DNA from: Brachyspira suanatina | GTDB taxonomy: Bacteria; Spirochaetota; Brachyspiria; Brachyspirales; Brachyspiraceae | Length of the DNA stretch: 64,000 nt | Direction: 5' to 3' | Assembly (NCBI RefSeq): GCF_001049755.1 | Contig: NZ_CVLB01000001.1 | Span: 620,001-684,000 of the forward strand | Part shown: positions 1-8,735 of the stretch, piece after piece | Numbering within the stretch: position 1 is the stretch's first letter | How the letters are laid out: every line of letters starts with the position of its first letter | Made by a program: the position numbers and the translations under genes | The notes under the pieces: model-generated | The model's input: only the letters and a program-made list of their open reading frames with translations | Told to the model about the DNA's origin: nothing | Database searches by the model: none

Positions 1-615
1 TGAAGGAAGATTCATATATGTATGATATTGACCATATTTTTGCCAATTTAATAAGTCAGTAGATCTATAATAAATATCTGGATATATTAACTCCTTATAA
101 TATTCTATATTTACATCTTTATTTAAAGCTTTATCAAAATATTTATATGTTTCTTTAGAACACTTTAATTCTCCATAATTATAAGGCTCAAATATAATTT
201 CATCATCATTTATAACATTTGCTTGATATAAATAATTCCAAGGACTAGTTTCTACAGTTCCTAAATTTTTTGCTACAATGTTTATTTTACCGTCATTATC
301 TAATTCTAAAATTAATGTATGATCTTTATAATTAAATTGTTTCATGTTTTTATCATAGGTATATGAATATTGAGCTAATATATACCATTTTCCTCTAAAA
401 AAGAATTTCTTTTGAAATCCTCCAAATACTAGAGACTCATCATTATTATTTTCAGATACTGTTATGCTTACAGGCTTTAATTTATCAGGTATTCTAAAAT
501 CAGTAGGCGGAGGAATTTTGTTAGGTGAAAGTATATTTATTTTTTTACATGAAATAAGAGATATTATTATAAATATTATAATAAAGATATATTTTTTATC
601 TTTTAAATTAAACAT
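1..615 (-). CDS. Putative lipoprotein, 3' part missing
   Basis: Reading leftwards from an ATG at 615, an open frame of 205 codons runs off the left edge without a stop, so the C-terminus is outside the window. The first 23 residues are a lipoprotein signal: a charged start, an Ile/Phe-rich core, and a lipobox ending in LISC. Mature residues after the Cys are proline-rich (NKIPPP) and then form a soluble domain rich in Tyr, Trp and Asn with no motif I recognise. It should be anchored in the cell envelope. An AAAGG stretch lies about 17 bases before the ATG, which is rather far. The next gene is divergent. Function unknown. Confidence 0.8.
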   Translation of the reverse strand, partial: MFNLKDKKYIFIIIFIIISLISCKKINILSPNKIPPPTDFRIPDKLKPVSITVSENNNDESLVFGGFQKKFFFRGKWYILAQYSYTYDKNMKQFNYKDHTLILELDNDGKINIVAKNLGTVETSPWNYLYQANVINDDEIIFEPYNYGELKCSKETYKYFDKALNKDVNIEYYKELIYPDIYYRSTDLLNWQKYGQYHTYMNLPS

Positions 616-984
616 AATTTATTTTTTTATCATACCTTTAAACAAATACAATTTATTAATTTTTTAGATTATATCTAAATAGTATTATTAAAGATATTAT
701 ATTTAGAATGTTTTCTTAAAAATTAATATATATTAATGATACTAATTTTATTCTATATGTGTTGTATAAATATTTAAATTTTACTTAGATTATATTATAT
801 AAAATAAAAAAATCAAATTATGTTTTACATGTTTTAAAATTGTTTATTTTGGTATATTATTAGTCAATTATTTTTACTAAAATACTTTAAACTACCGATT
901 AAAATTAATAAAGTTTTCTTAATTTATATTACAATTAACTGTTTTATAAGTTATAAATGTATATTTTATTATGAGTTATGTTAA
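616..984. other. Divergent intergenic region, no gene seen
   Basis: These 369 bases separate two divergent genes. They are almost entirely A/T and contain no long open frame with a ribosome binding site on either strand. They must hold the promoters for both neighbours, but I cannot single out a convincing -35/-10 pair. Confidence 0.6.
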
Positions 985-2460
985 ATGTTATTTAATTCCA
1001 GAGATTTTTTAATATTTTTTCCTATAACATTGATTTTGTATTGGATATTTCCAAAAAAATTAAGATATATTTGTCTATTTATAGCAAGTTATATATTTTA
1101 TATGTTTTGGAATCCTAAATATGCATTATTAATGGGTACTTCTACCATTGTAACTTTTTTAAGCGGCATATTAATAGAAAAATTAAAATATAAAAGAATA
1201 GTAGTGGCATTTAGTTTTATAATTAATATTGCTATACTTGTATTTTTTAAATATTTTGATTTTCTTCTATTAAATATAAATATGCTTTTATCAGCATTAA
1301 ATATACAATTAATAGAGAAGCCTTTTGATATTATTTTGCCTGTAGGAATATCATTTTATACATTTCAGGCATTAAGCTATACTATAGATGTTTACAGAGG
1401 TGAAATAAAGTCAGAAAAAAACATTATTAAGTATGCTTTATTTGTGTCATTCTTTCCTCAGTTAGTGGCAGGTCCAATAGAACGTTCAAAACATTTGCTA
1501 GGTCAAATACAGAACATGGATAAAATAAAAAGATTCGATTATCATAGAATAACGGAAGGTCTTATTTTAATGCTTTTCGGTTATTTTCAGAAAATGGTAA
1601 TAGCGGATAGGGCTTCTATATTGGTAGATACTGTATTTAATAGATATTATATTTATAACACTACTGAATTAGCATTGTCGGCGATTCTTTTTGCAGTACA
1701 GATATACTGTGATTTTGCAAGCTATTCTCTTATAGCAATAGGAACGGCAAAAGTTATGGGTATAGATTTAATGGAAAACTTTAATACTCCATATTTTGCA
1801 AGAAGCATAAAAGAGTTTTGGGGAAGATGGCATATATCATTATCTACTTGGTTTAGAGATTATCTTTATATACCTTTGGGAGGAAATAGATGTTCAAAGA
1901 TTAGAAGAAGTTTTAACATATTAGTAACATTTTTAGTAAGCGGACTTTGGCATGGAGCTAATTTTACTTTTATAGCTTGGGGTGCTATTCATGGTGTATG
2001 CTATTTAATAGAAGATATTACATCGAAATTTAGAAATAATGTTTTAAATAAATTGGGTGTAAAAGTACAAAGTTTTAGTTTTAAATTTCTTGAAGTTATT
2101 ATTACATTTATAATAGTAGATTTAGCTTGGATATTTTTCAGAGCCGAAACTATACATGATGCCTTTTACTATATACAAAGAATGTTCACTAAAATAGATT
2201 TATGGCGTTTATTTGACGGTTCATTATACAAATTAGGATTAGATAATTTTGAAATGAATATACTTATAATATCTTTGATAGTGCTTTTTTTAGTTGATTT
2301 GATAAAATATATAAAGAAAGAAACTATATATGAATTTTTAAAAAATCAATGTTTGTATTTCAGATGGGCTGTAATATTTTTCTTATTATTCTTCATTATA
2401 ATATATGGAAAATACGGTGCTGGTTTTGACCCTAAGCAATTTATATATTTCCAATTTTAG
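985..2460 (+). CDS. MBOAT-family membrane O-acyltransferase (AlgI/DltB type)
   Basis: A 491-residue polytopic membrane protein. It shows the MBOAT signature: a central FPQLVAGPIERS segment, a SIKEFWGRWHISLSTW stretch, and SGLWHGANF carrying the likely catalytic His at residue 323, the same place as in AlgI. The family moves acyl (usually acetyl) groups across the membrane onto polysaccharides or teichoic acids, usually with a periplasmic SGNH-type partner. Such a partner is encoded three genes downstream (3929-5359). The start ATG has only a weak ribosome site; no better in-frame start exists. It heads a rightward group with a methyltransferase 11 bases downstream. The polymer acylated cannot be told from sequence. 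Confidence 0.9.
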   Translation: MLFNSRDFLIFFPITLILYWIFPKKLRYICLFIASYIFYMFWNPKYALLMGTSTIVTFLSGILIEKLKYKRIVVAFSFIINIAILVFFKYFDFLLLNINMLLSALNIQLIEKPFDIILPVGISFYTFQALSYTIDVYRGEIKSEKNIIKYALFVSFFPQLVAGPIERSKHLLGQIQNMDKIKRFDYHRITEGLILMLFGYFQKMVIADRASILVDTVFNRYYIYNTTELALSAILFAVQIYCDFASYSLIAIGTAKVMGIDLMENFNTPYFARSIKEFWGRWHISLSTWFRDYLYIPLGGNRCSKIRRSFNILVTFLVSGLWHGANFTFIAWGAIHGVCYLIEDITSKFRNNVLNKLGVKVQSFSFKFLEVIITFIIVDLAWIFFRAETIHDAFYYIQRMFTKIDLWRLFDGSLYKLGLDNFEMNILIISLIVLFLVDLIKYIKKETIYEFLKNQCLYFRWAVIFFLLFFIIIYGKYGAGFDPKQFIYFQF

Positions 2461-2471
2461 GAGTTATAAAA

Positions 2472-3227
2472 ATGAATGAAGTTAGAAAAAATTATTACGG
2501 CAGTCTTTGTACTGAAATGTATGAGATACTGCATGAAAGAGCACCTGAAGATGAATTAAACTTTTATCTATCTTATGCTGAAAAAGGTAAAAAGATTTTA
2601 GAACCTTTATGCGGAAGCGGAAGATTTCTAATTCCATTTATAGAAAGAGGGTTTGACATAACAGGAATAGATATGTCCAATGAAATGCTTAAAAAACTAA
2701 AATTAAAATTTCCTGATGCCAAAACAGTTCATACTGATATAATGAAATATGATCCGAAAGAAAAATTTGATTATATATTTATTAGTTCAGGTTCAGTATC
2801 ATTGTTTACAGATATTGATATTTGCAAACAAATTCTAATAAGAATAAAGAACTGGCTTTTAAAAACTGGTAAATTTGTTTTTGCAGTTGATACAATAAAA
2901 AATATATGTATAGATGATAATGATTATAATATTGCTGTATCTGTCAAAACAAAAGAAAATTTTGAAATAGTACTTAAATCAAAAAATTATTATGAAGAAA
3001 AAACTCAAACTCAGTTCTCGCCATCAATTTATGAAATGTATAATAATACAGAATTGATTCAAAGTGAGTTTATGGATTTTCAGACACACCTTTATAAATA
3101 TGGTGAAATGGAGCAGTATTTAAAAGAAGTTGGATTTACTCAAGTTAAAACTTTTTCTTCTTTTGAAAAGGAAATTGCAGTTAATGATAAATGTGATATG
3201 TTTTTATTTGAATGTAGTTTTTTATAA
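2472..3227 (+). CDS. Class I SAM-dependent methyltransferase
   Basis: This 251-residue soluble protein has the class I methyltransferase motif I (ILEPLCGSGRFLIPF, about residues 42-56), an acidic motif II (GIDMSNEM), and a later YIFISSGSVSLF strand matching motif IV. It resembles small-molecule or sugar methyltransferases rather than rRNA enzymes. The ribosome site is good (AGGAG eight bases before ATG). It follows the MBOAT gene by 11 bases, so the two are very likely cotranscribed. That context suggests it may methylate a component of the same surface glycan, but the substrate is not readable from sequence. Confidence 0.85.
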   Translation: MNEVRKNYYGSLCTEMYEILHERAPEDELNFYLSYAEKGKKILEPLCGSGRFLIPFIERGFDITGIDMSNEMLKKLKLKFPDAKTVHTDIMKYDPKEKFDYIFISSGSVSLFTDIDICKQILIRIKNWLLKTGKFVFAVDTIKNICIDDNDYNIAVSVKTKENFEIVLKSKNYYEEKTQTQFSPSIYEMYNNTELIQSEFMDFQTHLYKYGEMEQYLKEVGFTQVKTFSSFEKEIAVNDKCDMFLFECSFL

Positions 3228-3303
3228 TTATTATAATGTATAATATGATTGATTATTTGATAAATAAAAAAATTATAAATAAATATTTTTTGTGAATAAA
3301 ATT

Positions 3304-3858
3304 ATGAAGCATAAAGGAACAATACAATTAGAAAGCAAAAGATTATTATTAAGAAGATTTAAAATAGAAGATGCAAAAAACATGTATAATAATTGGGCTA
3401 GTGATGATGAAGTTACAAAATATTTAATATGGCAGACTCATGACAGTATTGATAAAACAAAACTCATTTTAACTGAATGGACTAATCAATATTGTTACAA
3501 GGATTTTTATCAGTGGGCTATTGTATTAAAAGAAAATAATTTTTTAACAGGAAGCATAGCCGTTGTTGATATGAACGATAGTATAGATATGATTAGTATT
3601 GGTTACTGCATATCTAAAAAATATTGGCATAAAGGCATTACATCGGAGGCTTTATCGATATTAATAAAATTCTTTTTTGAAGAAGTAGAAGTTAATAGAA
3701 TAGAAGCCAAACATAATATTAATAATCCTAATTCCGGAAAGGTAATGCTTAAATGCGGATTGAAAAAAGAAGGAGTATTAAGAAGTATTTATAAAGATAA
3801 TACAGGACTTGCTGATGCTGCAATTTACTCCATATTAAAAAATGAGTATTTTAATTAA
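3304..3858 (+). CDS. GNAT-family N-acetyltransferase (RimJ/RimL-like)
   Basis: Starting at ATG 3304 this gives 184 residues opening MKHKGTIQLESKRLLLRRF, a very typical N-terminus for this family, so I prefer it to the GTG at 3292 (four residues longer). Motif A, which binds acetyl-CoA, is seen in GYCISKKYWHKGITSEAL, followed by RIEAKHNINNPNSGKVMLKC and a GLKKEGVLR strand. These proteins acetylate amino groups of proteins or small molecules. The 76-base gap after the methyltransferase is short enough for cotranscription. Neither candidate start has a clear ribosome site. Substrate unknown; a role in envelope sugar modification is possible from context only. Confidence 0.85.
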   Translation: MKHKGTIQLESKRLLLRRFKIEDAKNMYNNWASDDEVTKYLIWQTHDSIDKTKLILTEWTNQYCYKDFYQWAIVLKENNFLTGSIAVVDMNDSIDMISIGYCISKKYWHKGITSEALSILIKFFFEEVEVNRIEAKHNINNPNSGKVMLKCGLKKEGVLRSIYKDNTGLADAAIYSILKNEYFN

Positions 3859-3928
3859 AAAAGAGTTAAGAAAAAAGTTAAATTTTTAGTTTACATAATT
3901 TTATATAAAAATAATAGGCTTTTAGAAT

Positions 3929-5359
3929 ATGATAAGAAACACAATAAAAATTATTTGCTTTATAGCTATATTTATTACATTGCTCTGGTTTTCAAGCAGA
4001 GTTTTAAGATTTAAAAATGATAATGGTATATATCAGGGCGACAGTTTTTATGAACAGAGAACTAACAGCATAGATGTTATGTTTATGGGAAGCAGTCATG
4101 TTCATTATAATATTAATCCTGCTATACTTTATAATGAATATGGTATTGCAGCTTATAATTTCACTTCAGGAAGCCAGCCTATTTGGAGTACTTATCATTA
4201 TTTAGTAGAAGTATTGAAATATCAGAAGCCTAAATTAATTGCATTAGAATCTTATATTGTTGCAGCGAGCAGAACTAATGTTGTAGATTATCAGATTGTA
4301 GCAGCCACTTATGCATTAAAATGGTCAAAGAATAGAGTTGAATCTTTAAAAATAACAGCGGCAGAGAGATTTGATGAGTTTATAAATCCTATGTACAGAT
4401 ATCATAACAGATATAAAGATTTAAAAGATGAAGATTTTCTGCCTTATGCTAATAACTATAATCATTATAAATATTTTAAAGGATATTCTTTTCATAATAA
4501 AACATTCCCAGTACAAAGACCGAATATAGAAAATATTAAAGATACTTTACCTTTGCTTGAAGAGCAGGAAACTTATTATAGAAAAATATTGGAATTAGCA
4601 AAGACAAATAATATACCTATTGTTGTAATAGCTTCGCCTTTTCCTATGACTGATGATGAGGCAAGACATTTTAATAGAGTAGGTGAGATTGCAAAAGAAT
4701 ATGGTGTTCCTTTTATGAATTTCAATCATTATTATGATGATTATGATTTGGATTTTTGGATAGACTATAATGATGCAGGACATTTGAATTATAAAGGCGT
4801 TCAGAAATATACTTCTTTTTTGGGTAAATATTTAAAAGATAATTTTGATTTGCCGGATAGAAGAGGAGATACAAATTATGACACTTGGGAGAAAAATGCT
4901 TTATATGAGTATAATAAAGTTTATGATATGGCATTAAGAGATATAGAAAATATTAATGATTATATGACAAAAATAACTAATCTTAATGATTATACTATAG
5001 TTATTAATATGCTTGGAGAATATTCTACAAATGATAATATTGTAAAAGGATTATATTCTAATTTTAATATAACCAATGAAATGTATACTAATAATGTTTC
5101 TTATGTTATAGATAAAAATAAATTAGTATTTTCTTCAATGGGGGCAACTAATTATCTTTATCATAAAGAGCTTAATAAATATAATGATTTAGTAATTGAC
5201 AGCGGAAGCAGAATAATGATAAGCAGAAGCAACTTAAGAAAAACTACCAATGGAGTTAACATAGTAGTATATGATAATATAACTTCTGAAGTTGTTGATT
5301 TTTTTGATTTACCTTATACTAATGATGCTATAAGCGAAGCAATAGAGAGAGATTATTAA
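3929..5359 (+). CDS. Membrane-anchored SGNH-hydrolase-like protein
   Basis: A 476-residue protein with one N-terminal membrane segment (residues about 7-24) and the rest outside the cytoplasm. The SGNH fold signature is present: MFMGSSHVHYN with the block I Ser near residue 55-56, and DAGHLNYKG with the Asp282/His285 pair expected for block V. Proteins of this kind (AlgJ/AlgX, DltD, PatB types) complete acyl transfer to polysaccharides started by an MBOAT protein, and this one lies three genes after such a protein. I infer they work together in O-acetylating a surface polymer. The C-terminal third (after about residue 310) has no motif I recognise. Confidence 0.8.
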   Translation: MIRNTIKIICFIAIFITLLWFSSRVLRFKNDNGIYQGDSFYEQRTNSIDVMFMGSSHVHYNINPAILYNEYGIAAYNFTSGSQPIWSTYHYLVEVLKYQKPKLIALESYIVAASRTNVVDYQIVAATYALKWSKNRVESLKITAAERFDEFINPMYRYHNRYKDLKDEDFLPYANNYNHYKYFKGYSFHNKTFPVQRPNIENIKDTLPLLEEQETYYRKILELAKTNNIPIVVIASPFPMTDDEARHFNRVGEIAKEYGVPFMNFNHYYDDYDLDFWIDYNDAGHLNYKGVQKYTSFLGKYLKDNFDLPDRRGDTNYDTWEKNALYEYNKVYDMALRDIENINDYMTKITNLNDYTIVINMLGEYSTNDNIVKGLYSNFNITNEMYTNNVSYVIDKNKLVFSSMGATNYLYHKELNKYNDLVIDSGSRIMISRSNLRKTTNGVNIVVYDNITSEVVDFFDLPYTNDAISEAIERDY

Positions 5360-5485
5360 TATTTGAAAGCACTTTTAATTTATAAATTTAATTAATTTTT
5401 CTTAATATTAAAAAGAATTAAAAAATATTAGGTTGTTTACTTTTTTGTAATTTTTATTATCATTATAAATAGAGAGAAAAATAAT

Positions 5486-6415
5486 ATGAAGAAAAAATAT
5501 ATATTAATATTTATGTTAGCATTGATATTTGTATCCTGTTCGGCAGTGATAATGTCGCCTAATAATAATACAGAAATTACTGATCCAATGGATCCTTCTA
5601 AACCTATAGATCCTCCAGAACCAGATTATCCCCCTTGGACTGAAATACAGCCTCCTTTGCCTGTTTTAGATGATGAGGCAATTAAATACGGAATAGATAT
5701 TTCTCAAGAAGATAATATAATAAAAGAGCAAATAAAAATAAAATTAAAAGAATATAGAAACGACAAAGGTCAATATAAAGTAATATTTACAGGAAAGCCA
5801 AAAGATGATTATTTAGTTTCAGCATCTCTTACAAAATTAACATTAGAAGTTGCAAGAGATTTATCAATTAGTGAGGCAATAATAGATGTTAGTAATGTTT
5901 ATTTTAATGAGAGAAAGATAAAATCTAGGATGTTTCGAGGAGGAGTTTCTTTAGGTTATTTTAATTTGAGTTTTATATTGCCTGAAAATATCATAAGAGT
6001 TATAGAAGGCAATGCTTTTTCATTTTTAAATAATTATTTGAGAGAGATAACAATACCGGATTCTGTTATTGGTATTGATGCTGCTGCTTTTCAGTTATCT
6101 GAGGTGCTTAACAAAATAACATTTAGTGAAAAAAGTAAGCTTGAATATATAGGTGAATTAGCTTTTTCTTATTCAACAGTAAAGGAAATAGTAATACCAG
6201 CATCTGTAAAATCAATAGGAAGAAAACCATTTGGAAGTTCTTTAACCACTGTTACTTATTTGGGAACTAAGCCTGATACTATAATGAATAATAAAAATGT
6301 ATTTGATGACTGTGTTAATCTTAAAACTTTATTAATTCCTAATGCTGAAGATCCGGATGATCCTGCTTGGAAAACTTTTTTGGGCGGTAATTTTACTGAT
6401 ATAAGAAAACAGTGA
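5486..6415 (+). CDS. BspA-like leucine-rich repeat lipoprotein
   Basis: A 309-residue lipoprotein: the signal (MKKKYILIFMLALIFVSC) ends in lipobox FVSC with the lipidated Cys at residue 18. A proline-rich linker with DPSKPIDPPEP-type sequence follows. The C-terminal half has LRR_5 (BspA) repeats, with units such as LREITIPDSVIGIDAAAF and VKEIVIPASVKSIG. It ends in FLGGNFTDIRKQ, identical to the ending of the next gene. BspA-type repeats occur in surface proteins that bind host matrix or other bacteria. No specific ligand can be claimed. The next gene is a paralogue, suggesting tandem duplication. Confidence 0.85.
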   Translation: MKKKYILIFMLALIFVSCSAVIMSPNNNTEITDPMDPSKPIDPPEPDYPPWTEIQPPLPVLDDEAIKYGIDISQEDNIIKEQIKIKLKEYRNDKGQYKVIFTGKPKDDYLVSASLTKLTLEVARDLSISEAIIDVSNVYFNERKIKSRMFRGGVSLGYFNLSFILPENIIRVIEGNAFSFLNNYLREITIPDSVIGIDAAAFQLSEVLNKITFSEKSKLEYIGELAFSYSTVKEIVIPASVKSIGRKPFGSSLTTVTYLGTKPDTIMNNKNVFDDCVNLKTLLIPNAEDPDDPAWKTFLGGNFTDIRKQ

Positions 6416-6522
6416 TTTTTTATTGAAAAGTATATAGTAAGCTAAATAATTTTAAATATTTTACTTTCTAAAATTTTTTCTTATGCTTAAAGAAATATTT
6501 ATATTTAAGGATGGAAAGAGTG

Positions 6523-7461
6523 ATGATTAAAAAAATTTTATTAGTATTTGTATCAGTGTTGGTATTTGTTTCATGTTCAAATAATACTACATCACCTAAT
6601 AGCAGTAATAATTCAGGAGTTACAGATTCTACTGTAGAAGAGCAAGAATTAATAAAAAAATACGGTATAGATATAAGTCAGGAAGATGCATTAATAAGCC
6701 AGCAAATAGAACAAAATTTAAAAGCTTATTTTGCTGAAAAGAATTCATATAGAGTAATATTGACAGGAACTCCTAAAGATTACAGTAATAATGAATCTTT
6801 ATATACTTTAGTTTTAAAAGCAGCATTAAAAGTTAGTTCTTCTATGAATATAGAGTTGGATATAAAAAATATTAATTTTCAAGACGGCTCTGTAAAAACA
6901 GGTATGTTTTCTGGAGAAGGTATTAAGAATTCAGAAAATATAGTTATCAATTTTACATTTCCAACAGATAAAATAAAAACTATAGAAATGATGTCTTTTG
7001 ATCAACTATATAATACAAAAGAAATAACACTTCCTGATTCTATAATTACAATAAAAGAAATGGCATTTCAGAATTCTCAAAGTATAGAAAAATTAACTTT
7101 GGGTAAAAATGTTCAAACTATAGGAGATCAGGCTTTTTTTACTTTGGAATTTTTGAAAGAATTAATAATACCAAATTCTTTAAAATCAATAGGTATGGCT
7201 GCATTTGCTCAAAGTGAAACAATAGAAAAAATAACTATACCTGCTTCATTAACATCAGTAGGAATGGGAGCATTTTCAAGCTGTCCTAATTTAACTACAG
7301 TAATTTACTATGGAACTTCCCCAAGCAGTATAAATAATAATGATGCTTTAATGTATTGCAATAAACTTAAAACTTTAATACTGCCTAATGCTGACACTTT
7401 AGATGCTGGAGTTTGGTCAAGTTTCTTAGGCGGTAATTTTACTGATATAAGAAAGCAATAA
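6523..7461 (+). CDS. BspA-like leucine-rich repeat lipoprotein (paralogue)
   Basis: The preferred ATG at 6523 gives 312 residues with a clean lipoprotein signal (MIKKILLVFVSVLVFVSC). The ATG at 6511 adds four residues but has AAGG directly against it, whereas 6523 has GGAAAGAG at proper spacing. After a Ser/Asn-rich linker it has a domain shared with the preceding protein (KKYGIDISQEDA matches KYGIDISQED) and then about four LRR_5 repeats (ITLPDSIITIKEMAF, LTLGKNVQTIGDQAF, LIIPNSLKSIGMAAF, ITIPASLTSVGMGAF). The C-terminus is the same as its neighbour. It is probably surface-exposed and derived from tandem duplication. Function beyond adhesion-like repeats is unknown. Confidence 0.85.
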   Translation: MIKKILLVFVSVLVFVSCSNNTTSPNSSNNSGVTDSTVEEQELIKKYGIDISQEDALISQQIEQNLKAYFAEKNSYRVILTGTPKDYSNNESLYTLVLKAALKVSSSMNIELDIKNINFQDGSVKTGMFSGEGIKNSENIVINFTFPTDKIKTIEMMSFDQLYNTKEITLPDSIITIKEMAFQNSQSIEKLTLGKNVQTIGDQAFFTLEFLKELIIPNSLKSIGMAAFAQSETIEKITIPASLTSVGMGAFSSCPNLTTVIYYGTSPSSINNNDALMYCNKLKTLILPNADTLDAGVWSSFLGGNFTDIRKQ

Positions 7462-7500
7462 TATTATAAAAATTCTTGAAAGCTATTAATTAAAAAATAA

Positions 7501-7540
7501 ACTCAATATATAGAGTGCCTGCTCTTTATATTGAGTTTTT
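7501..7540. terminator. Bidirectional intrinsic terminator
   Basis: A 15-base stem (ACTCAATATATAGAG with CTCTTTATATTGAGT, one mismatch) and a 6-base loop, with a T run on the right and an A run on the left. It lies between convergent genes and should stop transcription from both sides. Confidence 0.85.
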
Positions 7541-7567
7541 AATTATAAAAAGTTATAGTAAAGAAAA

Positions 7568-8581
7568 TTAAAGTCTTACTACATCTCTAGTTATTTCTTT
7601 TAAGCTGTGAACTCCACACATAGTCATAGCATCTTCAAGTTCAGCACCTAATTGAGCGGCATAAGATTTAACTCCTTCTTCTCCTCCGCCGTAAGCAGCT
7701 ATTACAAATGTTCTAGCAATAACAATTCCGTCAGCACCTAAAGCAATAGCCTTTAATATATCAGTACCATTTCTAATACCGCCGTCTACTAATATTTTAA
7801 TTTTGCCTTTAACAGCATCAGCAATTTCAGGTAAAACTTCAGCAGTAGAAGGACATTGATCAAGTACGCGTCCGCCATGGTTTGATACTATTATTGCATC
7901 AGCTCCAGCCTCAACAGCTTTTTTAGCTCCTTTAGTAGTCATTATTCCTTTTATTATGAATGGTCTTTTTGCAATTTCTTTTATTTGTTTTAATTCATCT
8001 ACAGTTTTGCTTCCTGCTTTTGGAGTAAGATTTTTTAAGAAAGGAAGCCCGGCAGCATCAACGTCCATAGCAACAGCAAAAGCATTTGAATCTGCAACTA
8101 ATTTCATTTTTTCTTTTATAACATCTATATTCCAAGGCTTAACTGTTGGCACTCCTACACCGTTTTGTTTTTTTATCATAGTAGTTGCTGCTATCATTAC
8201 ATTAGCATTAACTCCGTCACCAGTGAAAGCTGCAATTCCTGCTTCAGCACAAGATTTAACTAATATATCATTATATTCTTCTTCTGTGTATTTATTACCA
8301 TAGTGAAGCTGAACTGCACCTACAGGACCAGCAAATATAGGATATTTAAATTTTTTTCCGAATAACTCAAAAGAAGTGTCAACATCTTCATTAGAACATA
8401 TTGTGTCCATATTGAGTCTTATTTCTCTCCATTTGTCATAATTTCTAATGGCAACATCTCCTATTCCTTTAGCTCCGGGTCCTGGCATGCTATTTTTACA
8501 TACTTTACCATTACATATTGGGCATGCCTTACAAAATCCCATACAGTCTTTTGCAACTTCTATAATTTCTTTATAAGTCAT
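7568..8581 (-). CDS. FMN-dependent alpha-hydroxy-acid dehydrogenase family protein
   Basis: The ATG at 8581 is chosen because GGAGG sits seven bases before it; the longer frame to 8605 lacks a ribosome site. The protein has 337 residues and a TIM-barrel FMN fold of the lactate/glycolate oxidase family. Visible motifs are FAGPVGAVQLHYG, the phosphate/FMN segment VDGGIRNGTDILKA, and the active-site SNHGGRVLDQ with the catalytic His. The N-terminus has clustered cysteines (CMGFCKACPIC), also seen in clostridial relatives; whether they bind a metal is unknown. Substrate could be lactate or another 2-hydroxy acid. It appears to be a single-gene transcript ending at the shared terminator. Confidence 0.85.
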   Translation of the reverse strand: MTYKEIIEVAKDCMGFCKACPICNGKVCKNSMPGPGAKGIGDVAIRNYDKWREIRLNMDTICSNEDVDTSFELFGKKFKYPIFAGPVGAVQLHYGNKYTEEEYNDILVKSCAEAGIAAFTGDGVNANVMIAATTMIKKQNGVGVPTVKPWNIDVIKEKMKLVADSNAFAVAMDVDAAGLPFLKNLTPKAGSKTVDELKQIKEIAKRPFIIKGIMTTKGAKKAVEAGADAIIVSNHGGRVLDQCPSTAEVLPEIADAVKGKIKILVDGGIRNGTDILKAIALGADGIVIARTFVIAAYGGGEEGVKSYAAQLGAELEDAMTMCGVHSLKEITRDVVRL

Positions 8582-8735
8582 AAAATTCCTCCGATAATAA
8601 TTCAACGCAATAATAATACTAAATATTAAAAATAAAACAAGCAGATTATTAATAATAATAATTTTATATGGTGTTAAATTATTTTTGTATTATAATAATT
8701 TATGTAAAATTAATAAACTATGATAGGAATTAAAA

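Noticed and set aside
464-667. 67-residue rightward ORF
   Set aside because: It lies antisense to the lipoprotein gene 1-615 and has no ribosome site.
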